A stretch of DNA of 64,000 nt, from assembly GCF_020404845.1 (NCBI RefSeq), contig NZ_JAIOJZ010000013.1, positions 96,399-160,398 on the forward strand. The letters are read 5' to 3'. The notes beneath the pieces were generated by a model. The model saw only the letters and a program-made list of their open reading frames with translations. It did not search any database and was not told the DNA's origin. This DNA is from Streptomyces hyderabadensis (GTDB lineage Bacteria > Actinomycetota > Actinomycetes > Streptomycetales > Streptomycetaceae). Shown here one piece after another: positions 45,961 to 54,538 of the stretch. How positions within the stretch are numbered: the stretch's first letter is position 1; every line of letters begins with the position of its first letter. A program made the translations under genes and the position numbers.

Positions 45961-45966
45961 ACCGTA
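45961..45966 (-). promoter_or_regulatory. -10 box of a leaderless promoter (DUF3263)
   Basis: TACGGT on the minus strand, 7 nt before the ATG at 45953. Confidence 0.45.
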
Positions 45967-45989
45967 ACGCCCGCCACCGACAACCGGCC

Positions 45990-47255
45990 CTACTCCGCGC
46001 TGCCCGCCCGCATCGCCGTGGCCTGGATCTGGCCGAGGACTCCCTTGGGGCTGCCGCCGGTGGCGACCGCCGCGCCGATGTGCTTCTTGACGTCCGCGCT
46101 GACCGAGGCCCAGGAGGTCTTGCCGACCGGGTACAGCTGGGAGAGCAGCAGCTCGTCCAGGAACGGCTTGAGCTTCTCGTCCTCCGCCGCGGTGCTCATC
46201 GTCTGAGAGGCCGACGTGGTCACCGGGAGCAGGCCGTACTCGCGGGAGAAGTCGAGGACGTTCTCCTCGCTGTAGACGAAGTCCAGGAAGTCGCCGACCT
46301 CGTCCTGGTGGCCGTTCTTCTTGAAGGCGGTCATCCAGTCGGAGACGCCGAGGGTGTTCTTGCTCTCGCCGTCGATGCCCGGCGTGGTGACCATGCCGTA
46401 CTTCACCCCCTTGTCGGAGGCCATCTTCATCAGCGAGGGGTGGCCGTTGAGCATGCCCACGTCGCCGTTGGCGAAGGCCGCGAATGCGTCGGCGCGGTTG
46501 AGCTTGCCGGGGGCGACGGGCCCGGTGAGGCCCTTGCCGACCAGTTCGTCGCGCAGCCAGGTGAAGGTGGTGACGTTCTGCGGGGAGTCGACGGAGTAGG
46601 TGCCGACGTCGTCGGTGTAGCCGCCCCCGCCGCTGAGCATCCACTGCATCGTCTCGGCCGGCGCCTCCTCGGGGCCCAGCGGCAGGGCGTACGGGTACTT
46701 CACGCCCTTGGCCTTGAGCGCCTCGGCGGCGTCGGCGAGGTCGTCCCAGGACTTGGGGGGCTCGACCCCGGCCTGGTCGAAGAGGGTCTTGTTGTAGAAG
46801 AGCACGCGCGTGGAGGCCGCGAAGGGCAGGCCGTACTGCACGCCGTTGACCTGGCCCGCGCCGGCCAGCTGGGAGACGAAGTCGGCCTGCACCGGGATGG
46901 AGAGCACGTCGTCGGCCCGGTAGAGCAGGCCCTTGTCCGCGTAGTCGGAGTAGGCGCCGATCTGCGCCATGTCGGGCGCCTTGCCCGCCTCGACCATCTC
47001 GCGGACCTTGCGGTCGACGTCGTTCCACGAGTACACGGTGACGTCCACCTGCACGTCGGGGTGCTGCGCCTCGTAGGACTTGACCAGCTCGTCCCAGTAC
47101 TTCTGGGAGCTGTTGTCCTTGCTGTCGCCGTAGTCGGCGGCGACGAGCTTCAGGGTCACCCCGTCGGAGTCGCCGGTGAGGCCGCAGCCGCCGAGGACCG
47201 CCGTCATGCCCAGTGCGGACACCACCGCGATCGTTCCTGTCCTACGCCGCTGCAC
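45990..47255 (-). CDS. ABC transporter sugar-binding lipoprotein, orphan
   Basis: 421 residues from the GTG at 47255 (an earlier in-frame GTG at 47291 is possible). Type 1 extracellular solute-binding protein: lipobox VLGGC, then LKLVAADYGDSKDNSSQKYWDELVKSYEAQHPDVQVDVTVYSWNDVDRKVREMVEAGKAPDMAQIG, and GLPFAASTRVLFYNKTLFDQAGVEPPKSWDDLADAAEAL. GGGGAAC is upstream of GTG 47255. No permease or ATPase gene is adjacent. It is divergent from nagK across DasR-like sites, so an amino-sugar or related ligand is likely (inference). Confidence 0.92.
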   Translation of the reverse strand: MQRRRTGTIAVVSALGMTAVLGGCGLTGDSDGVTLKLVAADYGDSKDNSSQKYWDELVKSYEAQHPDVQVDVTVYSWNDVDRKVREMVEAGKAPDMAQIGAYSDYADKGLLYRADDVLSIPVQADFVSQLAGAGQVNGVQYGLPFAASTRVLFYNKTLFDQAGVEPPKSWDDLADAAEALKAKGVKYPYALPLGPEEAPAETMQWMLSGGGGYTDDVGTYSVDSPQNVTTFTWLRDELVGKGLTGPVAPGKLNRADAFAAFANGDVGMLNGHPSLMKMASDKGVKYGMVTTPGIDGESKNTLGVSDWMTAFKKNGHQDEVGDFLDFVYSEENVLDFSREYGLLPVTTSASQTMSTAAEDEKLKPFLDELLLSQLYPVGKTSWASVSADVKKHIGAAVATGGSPKGVLGQIQATAMRAGSAE

Positions 47256-47333
47256 CCTGTTCCCCAACCCTGCCGACGACTCGTCGTTCACTGCGCGGTG
47301 TTCACTGCTCGTTCGCGCGTTCGCTTACCGGAT

Positions 47334-47349
47334 TAAGGTCTACACCACC
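47334..47349. promoter_or_regulatory. DasR-like site 1
   Basis: TAAGGTCTACACCACC, 11 of 16 matches to the DasR consensus, in the divergent region before nagK. Confidence 0.4.
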
Positions 47350-47351
47350 AC

Positions 47352-47367
47352 AGTGGACTAGACCTCT
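47352..47367 (+). promoter_or_regulatory. DasR-like (dre) site 2 before nagK-nagA
   Basis: AGTGGACTAGACCTCT matches A(C/G)TGGTCTAGACCA(C/G)T at 14 of 16. It ends 27 bp before the nagK GTG. DasR control of nagKA is established in S. coelicolor. Confidence 0.7.
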
Positions 47368-47394
47368 CCCGGGTGTACGGGCCACACTGTCCCC

Positions 47395-48378
47395 GTGAGA
47401 CATGTCATCGCCCTCGATGTGGGCGGCACCGGGATGAAGGCCGCCCTGGCGGGACCTGGGGGCGAACTGCTGCACCAGGCACGCCGGGCCACCGGTCGCG
47501 AGCGGGGACCGGAGGCGGTCGTCGCGGGCATCCTGGACTTCGCCGCCGAACTGCGCGCGTTGGGCGCGGAACGGTTCGGCGAGCCGGCCGGCGCCGCCGG
47601 CGTCGCCGTTCCCGGCATCGTCGACGCCGAGCGGGGCGTCGCCGTGTACGCGGCCAACCTCGGCTGGCGCGACGTACCGCTGCGGACGCTGCTCGGCGAG
47701 CGGCTCGGCGGTATCCCGGTCGCCCTCGGCCACGACGTGCGCACCGGCGGGCTCGCCGAGGGCCGGATCGGCGCCGGACAGGGGGCCGACCGGTTCCTGT
47801 TCGTGCCGCTGGGCACCGGGATCGCGGGCGCCATCGGCATCGACGGCCGGGTCGAGGCGGGCGCCCACGGCTTCGCGGGCGAGATCGGCCACGTCGTCGT
47901 GCGTCCCGGCGGCATCCCCTGCCCGTGCGGACAGCGCGGCTGCCTGGAGCGGTTCGCGTCCGCGTCGGCGGTCAGCCAGGCGTGGGCCGAGGCCTCGGGC
48001 GACCCGGCGGCGGACGCCGCCGACTGCGCCAAGGCCGTCGAGTCCGGGGACGCCCGCGCGCTCGCCGTGTGGCGGGACGCCGTGGACGCGCTCGCCGACG
48101 GGCTGGTCACCGCGCTCACCCTGCTGGACCCACGCGTCCTGATCATCGGTGGCGGCCTCGCCGAGGCGGGGGAAACCTTGTTCTCACCGCTGCGGGACGC
48201 CGTCCGGCAGCGCGTCACCTTCCAGAAACTGCCGGAGATCGTCCCCGCCGCACTCGGGGACACCGCCGGCTGCCTGGGTGCCGGGCTGATGGCCTGGGAC
48301 CTGCTCGACACCGCTTCTGCGGCTCCCACAGCTTCCCCGGCCGCCACGGCCGCGACTGACCCGGAGGTAACCACCTGA
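47395..48378 (+). CDS. nagK: ROK-family N-acetylglucosamine kinase
   Basis: 327 residues. ATP site ALDVGGTGMKAAL at the N-terminus; ROK zinc motif GGIPCPCGQRGCLE with Cys 176, 178 and 183; GLAEGRIGAGQG and PLGTGIAGAIG. Predicted to phosphorylate GlcNAc arriving free in the cytoplasm. Its stop overlaps the nagA start (TGATG), so nagK-nagA are one coupled unit. NagK is assigned mainly from this context and the dre site; ROK members may also use glucose. Confidence 0.85.
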   Translation: MRHVIALDVGGTGMKAALAGPGGELLHQARRATGRERGPEAVVAGILDFAAELRALGAERFGEPAGAAGVAVPGIVDAERGVAVYAANLGWRDVPLRTLLGERLGGIPVALGHDVRTGGLAEGRIGAGQGADRFLFVPLGTGIAGAIGIDGRVEAGAHGFAGEIGHVVVRPGGIPCPCGQRGCLERFASASAVSQAWAEASGDPAADAADCAKAVESGDARALAVWRDAVDALADGLVTALTLLDPRVLIIGGGLAEAGETLFSPLRDAVRQRVTFQKLPEIVPAALGDTAGCLGAGLMAWDLLDTASAAPTASPAATAATDPEVTT

Positions 48379-49523
48379 TGGCCCCAAGCAAGGTTCTCGC
48401 CGGTGCCCGGGTGGTACTGCCCACCGGGACCGTGGACGACGGCCGCGTGATCGTCGACGGCACGCGGATCGCGGACACGGCTTCCCCCGAGGCCGAGACC
48501 GTCGACCTGACGGGCCACTGGGTGGTCCCCGGCTTCGTCGACATCCACAACCACGGCGGCGGCGGCGCCTCCTTCACCAGCGGTACGCCCGAGGAGATCC
48601 TCCAGGGCGTCGAGACCCACCGCAGGCACGGCACCACCACGACGGTCGCCTCCGCCGTCACCGGTGAGCTGGACTTCCTCGCCCGGCGGGCCGGGGTGCT
48701 CGCCGAGCTGGCCCAGCAGGGCGACATCGCCGGCATCCACTTCGAGGGGCCGTTCATCTCCCCGTGCCGCAAGGGCGCGCACGACGAGCAGCTGCTGCGC
48801 GCCCCGGACCCGGCCGAGGTGCGCAAGCTGGTCGACGCGGCGCACGGCCACGCGAAGATGATGACGCTGGCGACCGAGCTGCCCGGCGGCCTGGACTCCG
48901 TTCGGCTGCTGGTCGAGCACGGCGTGATCGCGGCCGTCGGGCACACCGACGCGAGCTACGAGCAGACGGTTCAGGCCATCGACGCGGGCGCCACCGTCGC
49001 CACCCACCTGTTCAACGCGATGCCGCCGGTCGGCCACCGCGCCCCGGGCCCGATCACGGCGCTGCTGGAGGACGAGCGGATCACCGTCGAGCTGATCAAC
49101 GACGGCACGCACCTGCACCCGGCCGCGCTCCAGCTGGCCTTCCACCACGCGGGTGCCGCCCGGGTCGCCTTCATCACCGACGCGATGGACGCGGCCGGTT
49201 TCGGCGACGGCCGCTACCTGCTCGGCCCGCTGGAGGTCGAGGTCGCGGACGGGGTGGCCCGGCTGGTGGAGGGCGGCTCGATCGCCGGCTCCACGCTCAC
49301 CCTGGACCGCGCCTTCAAGCGGGCGGTGACGGTGGACCGGCTGCCCGTCGGGGACGTCGTCGCCGCGATCTCCGCCAACCCCGCGCGGCTGCTGGGCCTC
49401 GACGACCGGATCGGCTCCCTGGAACCGGGCAAGGACGCCGACCTGGTGGTCCTGGACGACGCCTTCGACCTGGTGGGCGTGATGCGCCGGGGCGCGTGGG
49501 TGGTCGAGCCCCAACTGGCCTGA
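48378..49523 (+). CDS. nagA: N-acetylglucosamine-6-phosphate deacetylase
   Basis: 381 residues, amidohydrolase superfamily. Metal/active-site motifs: PGFVDIHNHGGGG (His 57 and 59), IHFEGPFISPCRKGAHDE (Glu ligand), GHTDASYEQ, ATHLFNAM, LINDGTHLHPAAL, and the catalytic Asp in FITDAMDAAG. Converts GlcNAc-6-P to GlcN-6-P plus acetate; takes the products of NagK and MurQ. Joined to nagK by a 1-bp overlap. Confidence 0.97.
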   Translation: MAPSKVLAGARVVLPTGTVDDGRVIVDGTRIADTASPEAETVDLTGHWVVPGFVDIHNHGGGGASFTSGTPEEILQGVETHRRHGTTTTVASAVTGELDFLARRAGVLAELAQQGDIAGIHFEGPFISPCRKGAHDEQLLRAPDPAEVRKLVDAAHGHAKMMTLATELPGGLDSVRLLVEHGVIAAVGHTDASYEQTVQAIDAGATVATHLFNAMPPVGHRAPGPITALLEDERITVELINDGTHLHPAALQLAFHHAGAARVAFITDAMDAAGFGDGRYLLGPLEVEVADGVARLVEGGSIAGSTLTLDRAFKRAVTVDRLPVGDVVAAISANPARLLGLDDRIGSLEPGKDADLVVLDDAFDLVGVMRRGAWVVEPQLA

Positions 49524-49690
49524 GCCGTCCCCGAGTCCGCTCCGGGGCCGGCCGGAGCGGCCCGGTCCCGGTCCGGGCACGACGGCCGACCCGGGGGCTG
49601 GGCCGACCGCCCGCCTTTTGGCATGATCGTGTCGTGGAGCACAGCTCCGCGGGCACGCCCAGCCGCACACGATCGGGGGAGGTCGGCACG

Positions 49691-50623
49691 GTGATCCTCA
49701 CCGTCACTCTCAACACCGCGCTCGACATCACCTACCGCGTCCCGGGCCTCAGGCCGCACGCCTCGCACCGGGTGACCGAGGTGACCGAGCGCCCCGGCGG
49801 CAAGGGGCTGAACGTGGCCCGGGTGCTGGCGGCCCTCGGGCACGAGGTGACGGTCACCGGCTTCGCGGGCGGCACCACCGGCGGCGTCGTGCGCGCGGGG
49901 CTGACCGGCGTGCCCGGGGTGACCGACGCACTGGTCCGGGTCACGGGGGCGACCCGGCGCACCGTCGCCGTCGTCGACGACCGCACCGGCGACACCACCC
50001 AGCTCAACGAGCCGGGCCCGGCCGTGGCACCCGCCGAGTGGAACGCCTTCCAGGAGGCGTACGCGGACCTGCTGACCGGCGCCGCCGCGGTGGCCCTGTG
50101 CGGCAGCCTGCCGCCGGGCGTCCCGGTGGGCGCCTACGCCGGGCTGGTGCGGGCCGCGCGGGCCGCGGGCGTGCCGGTGCTGCTGGACACCAGCGGGGAG
50201 CCGCTGCGCCGGGGTCTTGCCGCCCGCCCCGACCTGATCAAGCCGAACGCCGACGAGCTGGCCGAGCTGACCGGCTCGCACGAGCCGCTGCGGGCCGCGC
50301 AGGCCGCCCGGCGCCGCGGGGCCGGCTCGGTGGTCGCCTCGCTGGGCGCCGAGGGGCTGCTCGCGGTGACCCCGGAGGGCCGCTGGCGCGCCGCCCCGCC
50401 GGCCCAGGTCCGGGGCAATCCGACCGGCGCGGGCGACTCCGCGGTGGCGGGCCTGCTCTCCGGCCTGGTGGAGCACCTGTCCTGGCCGGACCGGCTGGCC
50501 CGCGCGGTCGCCCTGTCGGCGGCGACGGTGCTGGCGCCGGTGGCGGGCGAGTTCGACCGGGCGGCGTACGAGGAGCTGCTCGGGCGCGGGGTCGCGGTGA
50601 CCGCGGAGGCGGGCGCGGCCTGA
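49691..50623 (+). CDS. 1-phosphofructokinase-family hexose kinase
   Basis: 310 residues, PfkB/ribokinase family. TVTLNTALDITYRV start, GGKGLNVARVLAALGHEV (36 on), a second PfkB signature with NPTGAGDSAVAGLLSG, catalytic Asp near 249. Phosphorylates fructose-1-P or tagatose-6-P; FruK is likeliest in Streptomyces but no fru PTS gene is adjacent. GTG 49691 is favoured because GGGGGAGG lies 8 nt upstream. Confidence 0.88.
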   Translation: MILTVTLNTALDITYRVPGLRPHASHRVTEVTERPGGKGLNVARVLAALGHEVTVTGFAGGTTGGVVRAGLTGVPGVTDALVRVTGATRRTVAVVDDRTGDTTQLNEPGPAVAPAEWNAFQEAYADLLTGAAAVALCGSLPPGVPVGAYAGLVRAARAAGVPVLLDTSGEPLRRGLAARPDLIKPNADELAELTGSHEPLRAAQAARRRGAGSVVASLGAEGLLAVTPEGRWRAAPPAQVRGNPTGAGDSAVAGLLSGLVEHLSWPDRLARAVALSAATVLAPVAGEFDRAAYEELLGRGVAVTAEAGAA

Positions 50624-50656
50624 CCCGCCGCGGCCACCCGGTCCGCCGCGCGCGGG

Positions 50657-51640
50657 CTAGTCCTTGACCTGGCCCTTCTTCAGGGAGAACTGGTCCAGCA
50701 GGACGTTGCACTTGTCGCCGTCGGCGCAGGACAGCGTGATGGTGTTGGTGCCCTTGTTGAGGGTGGGCCAGGCGTAGGTCTTGGTCCAGCCCTTGGCGAA
50801 GTCGTTGTCCTTGGCGCCCGCGAAGTTGCCCAGGTTCAGCTTGCTGCCGAACTCCTTGCCGTTGACCGTGAGGGTCATCGACTGGTCCTCGCCGGCCGCG
50901 CTGTAGGTGGTGAAGAGGGTGTAGAGGCCGTCCTCGGGGATGCCGTCCACCGTCCAGGTGACCGAGGCACCCGGCTGGTTCAGGTTGGCCACGTAGACGC
51001 CGCCGTCCGACTGGGCGCCCTCCACGTCCGAGGCGAGGGAGGCCGAACCGGCCAGCCGCATCGCCTTCGCGTCGACGGAGGGCAGCTCGGCCTCCTCCTT
51101 CTCCGCGTCGTCGCTCGCCGACGGGCTCGGCTCGGTGCTCGCGGACTGGGTGGGGGCGGGGTCGCCGCCCGCCTCGGTGCCGCCCTTGTCGTCGTCGGAG
51201 CCGCTGCTCGTCATGGCCACGGCGATGCCGATGACCACGGCGGCGACCACCGCCACCGCGCCGATCAGCAGACCCTTGGTGTTCGGGCCGCGGCGTCCGC
51301 CGCCCCCGCCGTGTCCCGACGGCTGCTGCGGGGCCCCGGGGCCGCCACCGCCGGGGAGGGTCTCCGGCGCGGCGTAGTGCGCGTTCGGCTGCCCGTACGC
51401 CCCCTGCGGCTGGCCGTACGCCCCCTGCGGCTGCCCGTAGGCGCCCTGCTGGGGCGGGGCGGCCTGGCCCTGCGGTGCCCCGTACTGCCGTGTCCCGACG
51501 GGACGCACCCGGTTGACCGAGTTCGGGTAGCCGTAGCCACCGGACGGCGGCTGGGCCCCGTTGGCCTGCCCGTCGGCGTAGAGGTAGCCGAAGGGGTCGT
51601 CGTCCTCGGGCGTGCTCGCGCCGTTGTTGCCGGGCGTCAT
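50657..51640 (-). CDS. Membrane-anchored CBM6/35-like protein
   Basis: 327 residues. The cytoplasmic N-terminus is disordered and has QGAYGQP repeated three times (about 67-88) and Gly-rich stretches. One membrane helix (LLIGAVAVVAAVVIGIAVAM, about 125-145) is followed by an acidic Ser/Pro linker and an outside domain (about 195-327) with the beta-sandwich look of CBM35: YVANLNQPGASVTWTVDGIPEDGLYTLFTTYSAAGEDQSMTLTVNG...NTITLSC. Likely binds polysaccharide or wall. Cys pair CADGDKC near the end. Confidence 0.82.
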   Translation of the reverse strand: MTPGNNGASTPEDDDPFGYLYADGQANGAQPPSGGYGYPNSVNRVRPVGTRQYGAPQGQAAPPQQGAYGQPQGAYGQPQGAYGQPNAHYAAPETLPGGGGPGAPQQPSGHGGGGGRRGPNTKGLLIGAVAVVAAVVIGIAVAMTSSGSDDDKGGTEAGGDPAPTQSASTEPSPSASDDAEKEEAELPSVDAKAMRLAGSASLASDVEGAQSDGGVYVANLNQPGASVTWTVDGIPEDGLYTLFTTYSAAGEDQSMTLTVNGKEFGSKLNLGNFAGAKDNDFAKGWTKTYAWPTLNKGTNTITLSCADGDKCNVLLDQFSLKKGQVKD

Positions 51641-51761
51641 CCCTAGGTCTCCTAACCAGATGCGGTGCGTGGTGCGGTACGGGTGTGTGAGAGAGCGAGC
51701 CTACCCGCTCCCACTGACCCAAACGGGTGACTCAGACCGCATCAGCGCACTGACCTGCTGA

Positions 51762-53427
51762 TCATCCGGCTCGGCGGTGCTGTTTGGGACGAGATCGTTT
51801 CTCGACGTACATCCGCTCGTCAGCCGACTTCAACACTTCGTCCGCCGTCATGCCGCAGTGGGCCCAGCCGATGCCGAAGCTGGCGCCCACCCGGACCGCC
51901 CGGCCCTCGGCCCGGATCGGCTGGATGATCTCGTTGCGCAGCCGTACGGCGAGGTCCTGGGCGTCGGCCCGGCCCAGTCCGTTGGCGAGGATCACGAACT
52001 CGTCGCCGCCGAGCCGGGCGACGGTGTCGCCGTCGCGGACGCCGCCGCTGAGCCGCCGGGCGACCTCGATCAGCACGGCGTCGCCCGCGTTGTGCCCGAA
52101 CCGGTCGTTGATCGACTTGAAGCCGTCCAGGTCGCAGAAGAGGACCGCGAGCCCCTTGGTGCCGTCGTCGCGCCCGTCCTCGGGGGCCACGGCGTGCACA
52201 TGGTGGTCGAAGGCGCCGTACGGCTCCACGGCGGCGCCGAAGTCGAAGGTGTGGCCGCCGGAGTCGAACACGGCGGAGTGCCCGTAGGCGGCGTCCATGG
52301 CGTCGGCCACGCCGGCGTGCGGGGACTGCGGGCGCTGGCACAGCCGGGCGGCCAGCCGGGAGCGCAGCTCGGCGCTGTTCGGCAGGCCGGTCAGGGAGTC
52401 GTGGGAGGCGCGGTGGGCGAGCTGCAGCTCGCGGCGCTTGCGCTCCTCTATGTCCTCGACGTGGGTGAGCAGGAAACGCGGCCCGTCGGCGGCGTCGGCC
52501 ACCACGCTGTTGCGCAGCGAGACCCAGACGTAGGTGCCGTCGCGGCGGCCCAGGCGCAGCTCGGCCCGGCCGCCCTCGGCGGAGGTGCGCAGCAGGGTGC
52601 CGATGTCCTCGGGGTGCACGAGGTCGGAGAAGGCGTAGCGGCGCATCGCGGAGGCGCGGCGGCCCAGCAGGCGGCACAGCGCGTCGTTGGTGCGCAGGAT
52701 GCGGCCGTGCTGGTCGCCGCCCATCTCGGCGATGGCCATGCCGGAGGGGGCGTACTCGAAGGCCTGGCGGAAGCTCTCCTCGCTGGCCCTGAGCGCCTGC
52801 TGGTCGCGTTCCAGGCGGACCAGGGCGCGCTGCATGTTGGAGCGGAGCCGGGCGTTGCTGATCGCGATGGCGGCCTGGAACGCATACATCTGCAAAGCCT
52901 CGCGGCCCCCAGGCGCCGGGGCGGCGGCCGTTGCGCGGCCGGTCCACGGACAGCACGCCGATCAGCTCGCCGCTGCTGCCGCCGCCCTGCGGGCCGGGGG
53001 CGTACATCGGGGCGAAGAGCCGGTCCGAGGGGTGCCACTCGTCCTCGAAGCGGGGCGCGGGCCCGTCGGTGTACCACTGCGGGACGTCGTCGTCGTCGAG
53101 GACCCAGCCCTCGGTGTGGGGTATGAAGATCAGGTCGCCCCACTGCTCGCCCATGTTCAGGCGCCGGTCCCAGGACGCGCGGGAGCCCGAGCGGCCGGTG
53201 ATGAGCGCCTCGGCGGCCGGGTTCCCGGCGAAGGCGGCGACGACGAGATCGCCGTCGGGGCCGACCAGGTTGACACACGCCAGCTCGTACCCGAGGGCCT
53301 GGACGACGCCGTCGGCGACGGCCTGCAGGGTGTCGGCCAGGCTGCGGGCCTTGTTCATGTCGGCCATGGCCTGGTGCAGTTGCCGCAGGGACGCCAGGCG
53401 GACATAGGGCTCCGAGTCGGTCTCCAT
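51762..53427 (-). pseudogene. cdgB: GAF-PAS-GGDEF diguanylate cyclase (CdgB-like) interrupted by a +1 frameshift
   Basis: Two frames together make one protein of about 554 residues. The first frame (start 53427) holds a GAF domain, METDSEPYVRLASLRQLHQA to about RRPGAW. The second begins where the first loses sense and continues QMYAFQAAIAISNARLRSNMQ, then a PAS domain (EESFRQAFEYAPSGMAI to ERKRRELQL) and a GGDEF domain (LFCDLDGFKSINDRFGHNAGD, RLGGDEFVI, ERMYVEKRSR). The break is a run of five C (five G on the coding strand) at 52906-52910; four would restore frame with GREALQMY. Genuine mutation or sequencing error cannot be told apart here. A CRP-type box is upstream. CdgB affects development in S. 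coelicolor. Confidence 0.85.
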
Positions 53428-53578
53428 GCTCGCCCTCCCCCCGAGACCTCGCAGTGAATCAAGGGTGCTCTTCGGCGCCTTTACTGATGGTGCCCTGGAT
53501 CGTGCTCTTGCAGGTTCCCCGCCACTGAATCACAGTGCGCTCCGCACTCGGTACACAGGGTCAACAATTACCGCTTCT

Positions 53579-53594
53579 TGTGACTCAAGTCACA
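53579..53594 (-). promoter_or_regulatory. CRP-type palindrome upstream of cdgB
   Basis: TGTGACTCAAGTCACA fits TGTGA-N6-TCACA perfectly and also the reported Streptomyces Crp pattern GTG-N6-GNCAC. It is about 150 bp before cdgB. BldD, known to bind cdgB in S. coelicolor, recognises a related palindrome and is an alternative. Confidence 0.55.
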
Positions 53595-53740
53595 GCGAAA
53601 CATGAACAATTGAGTGGGGTTTCTGTGTTTTCCCGGTGCGTTTACCGATCGCAAAGTTTGTGGGAATGCGCACGTCTCCTTCCGTGGTCCTAGGTCCCGG
53701 TTCGGACCGGGGGCCGATGCCCCGCCCACGCCCCGGAGAT

Positions 53741-53746
53741 TAGCGT
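53741..53746 (+). promoter_or_regulatory. -10 box of a leaderless promoter (flavin reductase gene)
   Basis: TAGCGT is 6 nt before GTG 53753. Confidence 0.45.
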
Positions 53747-53752
53747 GACGGG

Positions 53753-54361
53753 GTGCCGAACACTCCGCCTCTCACGTATCCCGGGGCTCCCGCCGCCCCC
53801 GCTACCCCGTTGCCCCCGTCCGCCTCCGGGCATGCTGAGGGGGTGAGCAACGAGGAGTTCCGTGCCGCCATGTCCCGGCTGGCCTCGGGCGTGGTCCTGG
53901 TGACCGCGCAGGAGCCGCCGCTGGACCCCGACGACCCGCTGGCGCCGCGCGGCGAGGACGTCGGCATGACGGCCACCGCCTTCATGTCGGTCTCCCTGGA
54001 CCCGCCGCTGGTCCTGGTCAGCCTGCGCGAGGGCTCCCGCATGGACGACCTGCTGGACGAGCAGCCCCTGTGGGCGGTCTCCGTGCTCGCCGAGAGCCAG
54101 CGGCACATCGCGGGCCGCTTCGCGATGAAGGGCCGGGTCAGCGACCGCCTGCTGTTCGCGGACATCCCCTACGTACGGGGCGAGGCGACCGGGGCGCCCC
54201 TGGCGGGCGGCGCCCTGGCGACCCTGGAGTGCCGCACCGAGCAGCGGGTGCCGGCCGGCGACCACACCCTCGTGATCGGCCGGGTCCTGACCGCCGCGCT
54301 GCCCAGCGCGGACGGCGGCCCGCTGACCTACTTCCGGGGCCGGTACCGACAGCTGGGCTGA
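53753..54361 (+). CDS. Flavin reductase-like (FMN-binding split-barrel) protein
   Basis: 202 residues. After a Pro/Ala-rich N-terminal 30 residues, the core is FRAAMSRLASGVVLVTAQEP, VGMTATAFMSVSLDPPLVLVSLREGSRMDDLLDEQP and ESQRHIAGRFAMKGRVSDRLLF, the flavin-binding split barrel of NAD(P)H:FMN reductases. Likely supplies reduced flavin to a monooxygenase; partner unknown. Start GTG 53753 (leaderless); an internal GTG at 53843 would remove the low-complexity leader. The 3' end is the seed of a downstream tandem repeat. Confidence 0.82.
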   Translation: MPNTPPLTYPGAPAAPATPLPPSASGHAEGVSNEEFRAAMSRLASGVVLVTAQEPPLDPDDPLAPRGEDVGMTATAFMSVSLDPPLVLVSLREGSRMDDLLDEQPLWAVSVLAESQRHIAGRFAMKGRVSDRLLFADIPYVRGEATGAPLAGGALATLECRTEQRVPAGDHTLVIGRVLTAALPSADGGPLTYFRGRYRQLG

Positions 54362-54511
54362 GCGGAACCCGGCTCGCCCGGCCCGGCACCGGACGGCTGG
54401 GCAGAGCGAATCCGGATCACCCGGCCCGGCACCGGACAGCTGGGCTGAGCGAATCCGGCCCGCCCGCCCGGCACCGGACAGCTGGGCTCAGCGGAATCCG
54501 GCTCGCCCGGC
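54341..54511. repeat. 42-43-bp tandem repeats seeded by the 3' end of a gene
   Basis: Four units starting CGGTACCG/CGGCACCGG at 54341, 54384, 54427 and 54469. The first lies inside the coding sequence (last codons ..RYRQLG plus stop, AGCTGGGCTGA); the others follow in the non-coding space with few changes. Confidence 0.85.
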
Positions 54512-54526
54512 GCGGGGGCGCCCGCC

Positions 54527-54532
54527 TAGGGT
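54527..54532 (+). promoter_or_regulatory. -10 box of a leaderless promoter (GNAT gene)
   Basis: TAGGGT is 6 nt before ATG 54539. Confidence 0.5.
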
Positions 54533-54538
54533 GCGCGC

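Larger units (their letters stand above)
53428..53752. other. Divergent region between cdgB and flavin reductase genes
   Basis: 325 bp and notably AT-rich for this genome (for example TGAACAATTGAG, GTGTTTTCCC). It contains the CRP-type palindrome listed next and the leaderless -10 box of the flavin reductase gene. No gene seen. Confidence 0.6.

Noticed and set aside
53485..53526. 13-codon frame in the cdgB upstream region
   Set aside because: No ribosome site, no signal peptide or other pattern; indistinguishable from chance.
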